DNA of 64,000 nt from Hemibagrus wyckioides (lineage: Eukaryota; Chordata; Actinopteri; Siluriformes; Bagridae). Shown here in pieces: positions 30,080-43,600 of the stretch. The stretch is from assembly GCF_019097595.1 (NCBI RefSeq), contig NC_080734.1, forward strand, positions 8,615,892 through 8,679,891. Direction: 5' to 3'. The stretch's first letter is position 1. Each line of letters opens with the position of its first letter. The notes below the pieces were generated by a model. It did not search any database, was not told the DNA's origin, and saw only the letters and a program-made list of their open reading frames with translations. A program made the translations under genes and the position numbers.

Positions 30080-30870
30080 TAATTTTAAGAACCCATAAAC
30101 ATCCCATTATTCATGCAATTATTTGATCAGCCAATCATGAAGCAGCTGTGCAATGCAGAAATTCATGCCGATACAGCCCTACAGCTTCAGGTATTGATCA
30201 TATCAAACATAAAAATGGGCAAAAAAATGTGATCTCTATGATTCTGACCATGGCATGATTGTTGGTGGCAGATAGGCCGGTTTAAATATTTCAATATCTC
30301 CTGGGATATTCACAACACTCTCTAGAAGTTACACATGGGGTGAGTGACAGTTCTGTTGGTGGAAATGCCTTGTTAATGAGAAAGGAAAGTCAGTGGAAAA
30401 TAGGCATACTGGTTTGAGCTGACAGGAAGACTATAGTAAGTGTAATAATTTCTCTTTTAAACTGTGGTGAGCATCTCAAAACAAACAAAACATCAAGTCA
30501 TGGCTACTACTGTGAGCCAAGAACAGGAATCTGAGCCTATCATGGGCACAGACTCACCCAAACTGGACAGTTGAAGACTGAAAATGACCAGGTGATGTTT
30601 TTCTAATCTTCAGCTGCCCCGTTTGTTTTGGGTGCCCATGATAGCCTCAGATTCCTGTTCTTGGCTGAAAGAAGTTGAACCTAATTTGGTCTTCTGCCGT
30701 TGTCGCCAATTCACCTCAAGGTTTGATGTTTTTGTGTGTTCTGACATCCTGACAGCCGAGATCCTGCCAATCCTGTCAGCCAAGAACACGAATCTGAGGC
30801 TACAGTGGGCACAGGATCACCACAACTGGACAGTTGAAGCATGCGATGCTTTTTTAATGTTCAAATGTCC
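30080..30870. mobile_element. Rearranged Tc1-like relic with an internal inversion
   Basis: From 30080 to about 30600 it reads forward through the left half of the TTATTAGGAACACC family (TTTGATCAGCCAATCATGAA, AAAATGTGATCTCTATGATT, AAACTGGACAGTTGAAGACT). From about 30605 to 30770 the last part is repeated inverted (GATTCCTGTTCTTGGCTG, CTTCTGCCGTTGTCGCC). From 30775 to 30865 it is forward again (CTGTCAGCCAAGAACACGAA, CAACTGGACAGTTGAAGCAT). One internal segment therefore occurs three times in alternating orientation. Confidence 0.65.
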
Positions 30871-32260
30871 AGATTCAGATTATTATGCCACAAGATTGTT
30901 AGATTGCAGGCTCAAAATATTAAGTCATGGCCAAAACTAACGTCGTCGCAGAGACTCTGTACTTTCAGTTAAACAAGAGAACTCAAGAACTCTTTGTAGT
31001 TTGATTGGACAACATATGCTTAGTCTACCCTCTTAGTCTTTATTATATAATCTCCCCCAAATATGTTTAGAAAAAATAATAATTGTAGAAAAAAGAAATG
31101 AACCTTGTTAATGTTTATTACCCCTGCTGTTGTGTTTCACCTGCACCTCAATCACGTCCTGCCCTTCCTCTCATTTGAGTTTAAACTGTTAGGTTTATGT
31201 TAGGAAAATCTGCCACTGGTGTGAACTTTCTGGTGTGAAATCACTCATGGCCATGGCCTTAATGCCCAGGTGTGTGTGCTGTGTAATTGAATGGTACTTA
31301 AGAGCGTGATTTTCCATTAGTGAAAATGTCATTAACATTTAATTGAACAGGGCGAGAAATTAAAAGTTCAACAATGGGAATTGACTTCATTATGGCCAAA
31401 GTGGTGTATTAATATAGAGCTTTAATAGGGATGGCCGCTGTACACTGTGCTGGTGTGAGATAAAAACCCAGTGGACACAAAAACAGGACACATACGGTTC
31501 AAGAAATTCCTTTTTTTTGTGGTAACGGATGACTTGCGCGTTTAATGCAGAATTGAATGCATTATAAAATTGTGAAATAACATAAATAGTGAACAGTCGT
31601 TGATTTATAAAGACACTTCATAACGACATAGTCGGCATATAGCAACGATTTTATTAAGGATGCTTAAAAATGATCTCAATGACTGATCATAAAGACTGAT
31701 CTCTCAGTCTATGCATATTGTTACCTGCTTACCAGCCATTAATGGTCATCGCCATGGTGTGATTTCTCTCATTAAAAAGCACTTGTTTCACACACACACA
31801 CACACACTTCAACCTGTCTCGATGGATAAAATAATTGCACCACGCTGTAGCTGTATATGAAATGACAGCTCTCTGATGTCCTGACTGTGACAGCATGTGT
31901 GTATGTGTGTCCTGCGTTTGACCTTGGTCTTCCATCCTGTCATTTCTTCCACAGCCTTTCTGTTCTGAGTGAAGTATACAGTGTATACTATTATGCTGAT
32001 TGTTTAATTATTACACAGCAACGTACACAGCAAATCATCCAGTTACATAATTACACTCCAGATGCTTATTTATTTATTTATTTATTTATTTATTTGTTGG
32101 TTGGTTGGTTTTTAGTTTGTGATCTAAGAACACACCAGATTGATATACATCCTGTGCTATTATTTTTTTTATTTACACTATCCTAAATGTAGCTATGCCA
32201 TTTTTTGGTGTATTTCTGATAGTAGTTTTGGGTGGTTAATTACTAGCCTTGCATAAGTTA

Positions 32261-33094
32261 CACTATATTGCCAAAAGTTTTGGGAAACCCCCCTTCTAAA
32301 TCATCGAATTCAGGTGTTCCAGTCACTTCCATGGCCACAGGTGTATAAAATCAAGCACCTAGGGATGTAGACTGCTTCTACAAACATTTGTGAAAGAATG
32401 GGTGGCTCTCAGGAGATCAGTGAATTCAAGTGTGGTACGGTGATAGGCTGCCACCTGTGCAATACGTCCATTTGTGAAATTTCCTCACTACTAAATATTC
32501 CAAGGTCAGTGGTAGTGGTATTATAACAAAGTGGAAGCAATCGGAAACAACAGCAACTCAGTCACAAAGTGGTAGGCCACGTAAAATCACAGAGCAGGGT
32601 CAGCGCATGCTGAGGAGCACAGTGCATAGAAGTTGCCATCTTTCTGCAGAGTCAATAGCTACAGACATCTAAACTTCATGTGACCTTCAGATTAACTGTA
32701 GAACAGTGCGTAGAGAGCTTCCTGAAATATGTTTTCATGGCCAAGCAGCTTACATCACCAACTGCAATGCAAAGCGTGGGATGCAGTGGTGTAAAGCTTG
32801 CTGTTACTGGAGATGTATTTTCTGGAGTGACGAATCACGCTTCTCTGTCTGGCAATCTGACGCACGAGTCTGGGTTTGGCAGTTGCCAGGAGATTGGTAC
32901 TTGCCTGCCAGCATTAAGCCAAGTGTAAAGTGTGGTGGAGGGGGGATTATGGTATGGGGTTGTTTTTCAGGGATTGGGCTTGGGCTGCAAGGGTGGGCCA
33001 ACTCCATATTAAACCATACAAATTAAGAACAGGATGTCATTAAAGCTCATGTGCATGTAAAGGCAGATGTCCCAAATTTTTTGGCAATATAGTG
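32261..33094 (+). mobile_element. Tc1-like transposon, internally deleted and mutated, 834 bp
   Basis: Inverted ends CACTATATTGCCAAAAGTTT and AAATTTTTTGGCAATATAGTG-type are flanked by TA (32259-32260, 33095-33096). A start-like ATG at 32398 opens MGGSQEISEFKCGTVIG, followed by frameshifts and stops. Near the right side the typical GGGGIMVWGCFSGIG stretch is readable (32706-33026 frame). The C-terminal third, including the last catalytic residues, is deleted. It shares its ends with 819-1572. Confidence 0.85.
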
Positions 33095-33224
33095 TATATA
33101 GAGATTTACCATAAAAATGAAACATAAGAATAAGAAGAAGCATTTACTGAGATCCTAATGGGTGGGTTTCTTATAAGCCCTCAAAATTCAAATCCTTAAA
33201 AACTTTGAGGATTCACAAGAAAAG

Positions 33225-33522
33225 GTCCTGGGTTCGAACAGCCAGGGGCCTTTCTGTGTGGGGTTTGCATGTTCTCCCTGTGCCTGCATGGGTTTACTCC
33301 GGGTTTCCTCCCACTGCCCAAAAACATGTACATTAGTTCGATTGGTAATTCTAAATTGCCCATGTGAGTGTGTGGTTGTCTATCTATATGTGTGGCCCTG
33401 TGATGGACTGGCAACCTGTCCAGGGTGTACCCCTGCCTTTAGCCCAATGTATGCTGGCATAGGCTCCAGCAGATCCCCGTGACCCTAAATAGGAATAAAG
33501 CGGGTATAGACAATGGATGGAT
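33225..33522 (+). repeat. L2-like LINE or SINE 3' region
   Basis: Contains GGTTTGCATGTTCTCCCTGT, CCGGGTTTCCTCCCACTGCC, CTGTGATGGACTGGCAACCT, CCAGGGTGTACCCCTGCCTT and a terminal ACAATGGATGGATAG tail. This combination is widespread in fish genomes as the 3' end of an L2-type LINE and derived SINEs. I recognise it by pattern; no coding sequence is left. Confidence 0.65.
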
Positions 33523-34139
33523 AGTGTGTGTATGTGGTACATCAAGGATGAATTTTTCCCACTTTGTACCTAGTGTTACACCCGGGATACCAAAAGTGAC
33601 TGAATGATAATTTGCACACTGCTATACTTGAGGCTATAAACTTCTTCTTAGTAACATTAACCTTAATCTTGATCAGAGCTAAAATAAATAAGCCAAATTG
33701 TCTAGATTGTTCATCTGGTTGGAGTATGAGGAACTATGTTTAGTTTTAGTCCAAATCTTGCTTTCAGTGACACTGTTGAATCCGAGTGTAATGCTGTTGT
33801 TCCTTGTGCTCCTGCACCCTCACTTAACGTAATAAACGCATCTGAGTGGTGAGGGCAAGTAGACTTGAGCATGCTGGAAACCAGTATAAAAACGCATTTA
33901 TGCTGCTGTGAGTGATGGAAAGAACATCGTCGCATAGTTCGACTCATTTAAACGATTCACTTTACAGAATCGAATCAGATGAAGTAAGTCTGAACTGGGC
34001 ATCGCTACTGGGCATCGCTGCTGGACCGAAGGCGGGCAGTGCGTTACTTTTTCATCTTGCGGATGAGTTCGAGTGGGTGGGATTACCACACAGTCACGCC
34101 TACTACCCTCTACATACCGACCAATTAAACTAGATGAAA

Positions 34140-34440
34140 GCAGCTCCGGTTTCCAATTAAGACTAGCGCGGGGGCGCGCGCGCGGGCACGTCTGTGGGAC
34201 TGCACGCCGCTTTGAGAGCCAGAAAGAAAAGGCGAACTCGAGGAACGTGCACGTGAGCAAACAGCGCGCACATGCATTTATATCTGCATCGGTACGATTT
34301 ATGAAGTACAGTAATCTGCAGCATTGGGGACGGAAATGCTGCATTGATTCGAAACACCGGCTCTTAGCGGGTGCATGTGCCAAGAGAGAGAGAGAGAGGA
34401 AGAGAGAGAGATAGAGAGAAAACGCCGCATCTGAAATGAA
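34140..34440 (+). promoter_or_regulatory. slc24a4: CpG-rich promoter and 5' UTR of slc24a4
   Basis: A local GC and CpG peak (GCGCGGGGGCGCGCGCGCGG at about 34167-34186) in otherwise AT-rich DNA, followed by a (GA)n tract at 34384-34415, ends at the slc24a4 start codon. This is the expected position of a CpG promoter and purine-rich leader. No TATA box is obvious. An upstream ATG at 34435 runs straight into a stop and could not extend the protein. Confidence 0.6.
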
Positions 34441-34651
34441 ATGAGGAACGAATTGGAGCAGAGAGACAACATGAAGAAGAAATGCGCCATCGCGAAGATC
34501 TTCAAAGTTCGTAAGAGGCGGGAGCTGCTGTGCGCGCAGGCGGGTTTGCTGTGCAGCCTTCTGCTGGGGGTTTGGGCCATGTCGGAGCTCCTCACCCAGG
34601 CAGGTGAGTCCATAATCACCTCCGGGCAGATGGAGGTGATGGTGCTGCTGC

Positions 34652-34689
<38 letters not shown>

Positions 34690-37600
34690 TGATCTGGTTC
34701 TTGGATATTCTGCAGGGAAGTGATACCACTGCTGCACACACACACACACACACACACAACTGATTTAAAGAGCTCCATCCTGCAGTGCAGTTTACATGAC
34801 GAACCCGCGATGTTTTGCATCAGTTCCTGTCAGATCGCACACATAATGTTGCAGATGCAATTCAAGGACGAGGCATGCATGCATCCTTTTTATTCCATAA
34901 CATGCTCCTTACACGCATTCACACACTGATCCGGATGGCAACGTGAAATAACATCAGTCCTCAGTATGTCACTGTGATTAAAGGTGCTGCTCATTTTTGG
35001 AAAGGTGTTTCCTAGTCCTAGTCTGTGTAATGCACAATTTCTTTTATTGTGTTTTCTATACTAAGATATTATTTACCTCATTGATTATGCAATTACCCAT
35101 TTGAAGGAATCAGATAAACTGTCCTAATGAGCCATTTCAATCACACATCTGATACTGATCAATTAATGTAGAGAGATCAGTCTGAAATGTAGTCTAATTA
35201 GTATATTATGTACTCACACTGTCCACTTTATTAGGAACACCTCTACACCTGCACATTCATGCAGTTGTTTAATCAGCCAATCATGTGGAAGCAAAGCAAT
35301 GACAAACAAAAACCATGCAGATACAGGACAAGAGCTTCAGGTCATATTTACATTCATTATCAAACATCAGAAAATAATTGTCTGTGACTTTGATCATGGC
35401 TTGATCATGGATGTAGGTACCAGATAGGCTGGTCTGAGTATTTGATCTGCTGATCTCCTGGGGATTTTTTTCACACACACACACACACACACACACAACA
35501 GTCTATGGAGTTTACTCAGAATGTTTCAAAAAACATGTGAGCGAAGGTGTCTGCTAGCTGAAGCACGGTGTGGATGAGACCAGATGAATTTGAGCTGACA
35601 GGAAGTTTACAGTAACTCGAATGAGCACTTTTTACAACTGTGTAGAGCTGAAAAGCATCTCAGAAAACATTAAACCCCGAGGCTGATTAGCTACAGCGGC
35701 AGAAGATCAGGTTCCACTTTTGTCAGCTACACATTTTCTTCCTTATGATGTTTGATGTAAACATTAACTGAAACTCTTTCACCTGTATCTGCATGATTTT
35801 ATGCATCATGCTTCAGCCACATGACTTAATTAAGTGCATGAATGTTCAGGTGTCCATGTGTTCCTAATAAAATGGATGCTGATTGTATGTTGATATTCAC
35901 CACACACTTATTTAGTTTGAGTAAAGATGTATAAATATGATTGCTTTTGTATATAAAGTGTTATTCAAGCGATCATTGACTGAAATTAACAGCCCAAAGT
36001 GTGCCAAGAAAACATTCTCCACACTGTTACCCCACCTCCATCAGTCTGGACTGTTCACACAGGGCAGGGTGGGTCCATGAATTCATTCTGATGGTGCCAA
36101 ATTCTGACCCTACCATCTGTGTGCCTCGGGACACTGTCCAGTTTTGGTGAACCATGCCACTGACGTTCTGAAATGCTTTTCTGTTCAACACTGATGTACA
36201 GAGTGATTATCTGAGTTACTCTAGCTTTTCTGTCAGTTCAAACAAGTCTGGCCATTCTCCATTGACCGCTCTCATCAACAAGGTTAAGTTGTCTTTATTT
36301 GTCACATATACATTACTGCATAGTGAAATTCTTTCTTCGCATATACCATCCTTAGGGGATGGGGTCAGAGCATAGGGTCAGCCATGATGCAGCGCCCCTG
36401 GAACTGGGGGGTCGGGGGCCTAGTGGCAACTTGGCAGTGCCGGGGCTTGAACCCCGAACCAGAGCCTTAACCACTTGAGCTACCACCACCCCAAGAAGCG
36501 GGTGCCCTAAAAAGCGGTCCTTCGAGCCGAATGTTTCTGTCCACAGACCTGTGGACACAGACCAGGTGTTTCTGTCCACAGGTCTGAGTCTCACTGAATG
36601 TTTGTTTAGAGGCTGTTGTGTGTGAAATCCCCATGAGATCAGCGGTTATAAAAAATTCTCAAACCATCTGGCACCAATCACACCATGCTCAAAATCACTG
36701 AGATCACATTTCTCGCCATTCGGATGGTTGAGGTGAATATTACCTGAATCTTTGGGCCCATATCTACATGATTTATATACATCTCACTACTGCCACATGA
36801 TTTGCTGATTAGTTAATTGTGTGAACAAGTAGATGTAAAGGTGTTCCTAATAAAGTGCTCAGGATAGAGTACCTTTCTGTCAGACAGCATAATTATAGCG
36901 AGTGCTATCTATCTTGAGCTCAGTATTGTTTAAATGAGAGTCAGCAAATCTTAGTACACCTAAAAATGCCAGATTTTAGATACTCAGAGCTTTAACACTT
37001 GTGACATATAGAATGATGAATCAGGACAGAGTTTTTCATGGGGTTAAATCCACCTGGCATTTGTCACCTGCCACAGTGAAAGAGTGTCAATAGCTGGAGT
37101 CAACAATCCTCTCTTAGACAGAGCTTCAGGATGCTGATGGCACCTGGCACGCGCTCTCCAGGCACCCTGCACTTGTTTCCATGATTTATTGTCTGAACTC
37201 TGGAGATATGGGTCAGTGCAGGATGTTTTCTTCATGCTTGAGGACTTCACTATGAGTCTTGTCGCAGTGTGTGAGAACAGTAGAGCTGCACAGCATAATC
37301 TCCTAGTATTGAATTACCTCCTGCAGCATCGCATGATCACCTACACTGCAGGAACATGCCGATTATCATCCTGGACGTTCAACATACGCAGCATTGCTCT
37401 AGTAGATGCTTAAATGCATCATAGTTGGACGTGCACTAGTCTCCAGAGCTGTCCTGTGCAGTGTTTTGGAGCAATTTAGCATCTTATGAGGTTATGAAAA
37501 ACAGTTCTTAACATAGCTCTCCACACTGGAGCTGGTAAAAAAAATCCAAGAAATATATTGTTAGTAGTTGTTTGTTTTTTTTGTTTTTTTCATTCTGCCA

Positions 37601-40600
37601 CAGATTGAGCTTTTTTTAGTATCTTATTATTAAAAATATCCATTTTTAGTTTATTGTCTTCTGTTGTTCTTATTCTCTGTGTTGATATGGAACTAGTGGC
37701 TGTAGATGGAGAATTATTTTGCTAAACTTCTACAGGCATTGACTTGTTTGAAAATGACTATTTTGAAACAGTGGCACAAAAAAAATCCATTTTTAGGTTT
37801 TTTATTTAAACATATTTTATAAATCTGTTAAATAAATGAATAATACAGAAGTGGAGATTGTAAGGTCTTGTCATGAGCACATTTGTAAATCAAGTCATGT
37901 CAGGAGACCCCTATTTCAGTAACCCATCCTTTAACATAAATCTCTCAAGTTGAGGTTGTAAATTTTATAAAGCATGTCTCGTTAAAAATACAGCAAGCAA
38001 ATTGTATCATACCACGGTGCTGTTGAATTCTCGATTCTGATTGGTCAGAAGGTGTTGATGAGCACTGACAGTAGTATCTGCTACAACATAAATCACAGCC
38101 TTATATTAATGTAATGTGATTGTTTCTGTAGTAAAACTATAGATAATTGATTGGCAGATGCTCTACATAAATATGTTTCATGATATTTGATATAGTGTAG
38201 TTTTCAGTGAGGAGATTATTTATTTGATTTATTATTTTCCAGTGGCAGCTCTTTGAAACATGAGGAAAAGATTTTACTTAAGTTTCATGATGCAGGAAAT
38301 TCTGTTGTACAGAGAAATTTTTGCTATAATAAATTTTTTTTTGTATATCTAATTAACAAAAAAGAGGAGACCGGTGAGGGGATTATTTACAGCTGCTGTA
38401 CTGTAACTAATGTAATGTTTCATGGACGTTCCTCAACACTAAACATCGCTCTAAATGGCTTAATAGATGGCTAACCTTCTTAATAGATACAAATTGTTGG
38501 CAAATTGCTGTTAATAAAGCACTTCATGACATGCTTTTACCGGAAAATAGTCCTCTGTGTGGTGGTAACAGATGTCAGGCCCCACTACACCACCCAGATA
38601 TTGAACATTGTTCTATAACGGCATGCCCCATCATGTTTTATTGCTTGCATTATAGATAATTAGCTTTTAATCTACAAATGCAGGTCTTGCAGTACCTGAG
38701 AAAGGGTTGGGTTGGGGGTGTGTCCAATTTGCATATTCATAGAACAAATATGGGGCCTTTTAAAGCAGGATTTGGGTGATGTTAATGTGCCTTAATTTAT
38801 CGACAGCCTTCAGCTCTTCATTCGGAATCGTTTGGCATTTTGTCAGATGTGAGAGGAGAGATCAGAAACCAGTGAATCTGTCATTTCCTTTGTTATGCTT
38901 TTAAGCAACATTACGCAGTGATACTATTATTGTTATACTCTGTCAAATACACACATGCACAAACACACAGATACAGACATTAAAAGTTGATGCTGCGTAT
39001 TCTGCATTGTCCAACAAAAAGTCACTGAAACATTGAATGATTTTAAGGAGACGAGTGACCGCATTCTTACACACAGCCATTCTTTATTCATTCATTGATT
39101 CATTCACTAACTACTTTATCTTGGTCAGGGTCACATTGGATCCAGAGCCTATACTTGGAACACTGGGCATAAAGCTGGAGTACAATTTAAATGGGATGCC
39201 AATCCACTGCACCATGCACACACATACTTTCTCTTTCTCACACACACACACACATACTTTCACATACATTCACACCTTGGGGCAATTTAGCATAGCACAT
39301 CCATCGACTGGCATGTTTTTGGGAGGTGAGGGGAAAACTGAAGCACCCTGAGGAAACCCAGGCTGATACTGGGAGTAACCTGAGGTCAGGATCGAATCAG
39401 AGACCCTGGAGCTGTCAAACGGGAACATCATGCTGACCGCTGCCATTGTGTACACTGCATAAAATTATATTCTTTACTTTTCTTTCACTCTGTTTGTTAC
39501 ATGACATTTCTTTACTATTAGAAAAGTTTACTATAATCAGACGGTCCATGGCTCATGAGCAGAAGTGTCTGAGGCTGCTTTAACTGGATTCAAGATGCTA
39601 ATGTAGCAAACCAAGAAGAGGAAATGATTTCTTACAGTTTTTGGCATTATGCAAAGTTTTCTTAATTGTTAGACGCATGCTCTGATGTGTATTACCTTCT
39701 AATATTTGTCTTAAGCAAGGGTTATCAAGTAGAAAGGGTTGATACAAGACTCACTAACTTTTGATGATTGGATTACTATACAAAGGCTAATGAAAACCTA
39801 ATGTAACTTTCTTTTTGTTTTAGGATAGGCAAAATCTTTGTTTTAACTAATAGATGATTAAAATTAGAATAAACAAGAAAAAGTTCATTCAAAGTTTTTT
39901 ATGGCAAATCAGCTACAAAATATTGTTACTTCTCTGATATTGGATTGCTATTTCCTTTTAAAATTAGCCTTCTGCTTGACTAGTAATGGCTAGAATGTAG
40001 GAATTGCTAGTCTCTGAGGTGATTCTCATCGTATGTTTGATTTATATGTCAGTCCTTGGATGATTTTTGCAAGCTAATGATATATAATACAACCTCTGAC
40101 AGTCATAACATTGTGTAAATTTGCTAAGAAACAGAAAAATGCTACCTTATTTTGCTAACGTTGTGCAACGTAGCCAGCTAATGGTGGCCAACACTCTCAA
40201 TACATTGGCAACTATAGGTATTAATAATCATTCCAAAGGATTTTCTTCTCTTTATAGAAACATTTGACAATCTTAAATTGTTGTATGCTGTGCTGAATTG
40301 CAATGAGTGTTCACAGTTAGTGTTTAGCTAACCAGCTAGTTAGCATTCTGTCCTTTCCGGCAAACTGAGGCTATTGATGCAAGATGAAGCTTGACATAAT
40401 TTCTCCTTTCACAGAAGCTCTAAACTCATCATAGTCATCTGTAAGCCAAAGAACCAGTCAGGGAAAGAAGGGGCTGTGTAGATTATGATAAAACAACATT
40501 ATACAGCATATTAGATCACAGTGAGAATGTTGAATTTCGCATGAGGAAGTGTGGGGTGTAAATCTAAACCTCAGTAATGGTTGTCTTTTTGTGTAATGGT

Positions 40601-43600
40601 GGCATGATGAAAGGCTCTGTGGGTGTGTTGGTGCACCTCAGCTCTTATGATTGCACTCATAATAATCTGAATGCGAGAGATCAGAGGGGGAAAAAAAAAA
40701 CGAGCACACCCTGTCCATCAACTATTCCTCTCACTCTCCCTCTCCATTTCCCTGCCACAGCCGAGTCCTGCCGAGTCTGAATCTTCCTGTTTGTATCTGG
40801 CTAAAGGTAATAACCCTAATTCACCTCTCCAATGATGGCCAGTTGATGGACACAGTGTGTGCACAGCTAAATTGAGGGGGATTGTTGAACGGCATATTTC
40901 TGCCTCACGCACATCCCTTTTCTACTGACGAAGCCAATGTGTGTTCGCTTCTTCAGCAGTTATGATATTTTTGGGAATTTCTATTTCACAATGTAATTAG
41001 ATATGACCTTCAGTGTAGAAATAAGTCCTTCTTGGAGAATCCGAAGTAAAATATTTTAATGAGACATTGCTATAGACCAGTGATTCTCAAAGTGGGGTCT
41101 GTGAAGCAAAACCTCAAGGGCTGTGATTTATTTTATTTTATTTTATTATTGTGTAGAAAGCAGAACCCATCATTTACAAAGTTACAGTGTTTATTCCTGA
41201 GTTCTTATAGTTATTAACCCCTTTAAGTGGGTTTTCAATGTGATTGGGCTAAGTCAAAACTTTAATAACTCTAAAGACCTCTTCGAAGAAACTCTTAGAC
41301 CTCAATATCGCCTTGAACCTAGCATGCTCAGATGATGGAAATGTTTTAAAAAAGGCTCTAATAAATAGCCAGAACATTGTTTTTTCTTAAAAAACCCTTA
41401 AATGCAGGGCACAGTCTAAACATCATCAGAACTAGAACACTGTTATAAAGCTTTCATTTATTTTCCTACCATAACTACTGTCGCAGCTGTTGTGGATCAT
41501 TCGAGAGCACTGTAGTATGAAAATCTATACATTAAAATGATTAATCCTAGTATCTAGATCAAGTGGAACAATTAGTTTTTTTCATGCAGCACTAATTCCA
41601 TGCAGAATGCAGGACACAAGCTAATCTTTAGTGCTTTATTCTGTGTGTAGCTACATGAGTTAAATTTGACCTTCCCATTCAGTTTATTGTTCAAATAAAA
41701 GATCTACACTGTTCACATCTTTGTCTCTTTCTTTAGGAGGTGCTTTAATGAACCATGGGTTGTTGCCATGGCAATGAAATGAAGCCTGCACAGTTCAGTA
41801 GGGTTTTTTTTTTTTTGGAAAGAGAGAGGGGTTTAGTGCATATATTCGGCTGCTTGCTAACATTGTCGCAAAAACGAATGAAAGGTCATGGCACAGACAT
41901 CGGTGGTGACTGGCGTTTGTCCTTGTGTCCGTGTTGACCGGATAGCTGTTTGCTGTATCAGTCATCTTGTTCGGGACAGGTCTCTGAGGTAGACCTGTGC
42001 CACTGGATATTCGTCCATATGGTCCTTGAAAATGAAAGATGTGGAATGTGATAGTGTTTCATAAGCTGCTAGCATAATCCATATTCACTTCTCTTTTAAT
42101 CTGTTTGGCTTTATACTGCTGGCTTCACTTTTTTTTTCTTTTTACTACTCCATTTTCATCCATCAGGTTATCTAGTGTAAGTATAAAAGTAGTTTTACTA
42201 GCAAGACTAAACTGGGGTACAATATGACCCAGTTCACACTTCAAAATCTCCTCCATCAGTTCTATATCATATAAAAAGGTTGTAATCTTGATTTGTGTCT
42301 CAACGAAGTTTAATTCATTTCTGAAGCATTTACTTTTTGGCAACCTTCAAAAAAAAAAAAAAAACCCCTTATTCAACAGATGACCTCGTGCATGTACCTG
42401 AAGAAGTTGTTTTTGGCATATGATGAACCGAATACAGGCTAAGTTGCGCAAAATCTGTTTAAAAATTGTCAACTCACGTTGCCTTCGTCATGTGTTGAAG
42501 AGCTATGTGATTTTTCGGGTGTATTTTTGTTGACAGATTGGTGGCGTCAGTGCTCTGTTCTGTTTTTAGCCCAAGCCTGGTGGCACGACTTCCTGTGAGG
42601 AGCCTTGACATGGAAGGCTTGGCTTGAGTCAGTTCTTTGTAAGCAGCCATACAGTTTGCAAAGGCTTCGTATTGGTAATTGGGTGGCTGGAACGGTTTAT
42701 CTGCATTTACATTATTTCTTATAAGGAAAATTCGTCTCGCAGTACAAACTTTCGACCTTCAGAACGAATTAAAATCGTATGCCGAGGCTCCACTGTGTTT
42801 GGGACTGAATATTAAATTCCCAATCACTAAACAGCCTGAATGTATGAAGTGAATAAATAGGGTGAGTTGAGTCATGGCTGCACATGCCATCTTGCTCAAA
42901 ACTTGCCATGGATGCATTATGCATAGCTTTTATTTATCAGACCTGGCTTTCACCTACAAGTGGCTTATGAGTTGTTCTAAGCAGGACAACAGAATCACTG
43001 CCACAATAATTTATTTAAACAATCATTAATATTGCTGCTTTACGGCAACCTGAATAATGTTTTATACTAATAGCAGTTCGTTTGGCTCAGGATTTTGGCT
43101 GCAGCAGTGCAAGTACACCAATAAATGAGTAAGTGCAAATGAATGACCTGCCATTCACAAATGTAACCACATGCTGTTGTAATGCCTAAATGAAATAAAT
43201 CTACATATTGTTTCTTGTAAAAGTGAAAATTGTGATCAGACTTGTTAGCCAGGCAAATGTTGTGTTATTATTTCAAGGGTTTCATCGGAGTTCATTAGTT
43301 TTCTTTCAACTACCAAAAACATACCAATATTTCCTCTCTCAGGCTGAATGTATGTGTCACCAGTACAGGTCTCTAAACTTGTACTATACTGATAGCTTCT
43401 CTTTTTTCTTTTTACTGCACCATTTTGATGCATCTTTATTGATTTTTATCCATCTATATCTATCTGTAGTATCCAATATACATATACCACTTTTACACTT
43501 TTAAAACCCCTCGTTTTAGAAGTATACAAAATAATCCCATTTTTATATTATACCAAAATATAATATGATCTTGATTTGTTTCTCAATGTGGTTTGAGTCA

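Noticed and set aside
33898..34820. 285-codon and 173-codon - strand frames opposite the slc24a4 promoter and exon 1
   Set aside because: They cross CA repeats read as Cys-Val runs and overlap a well-supported + strand exon; no homology or splice structure.
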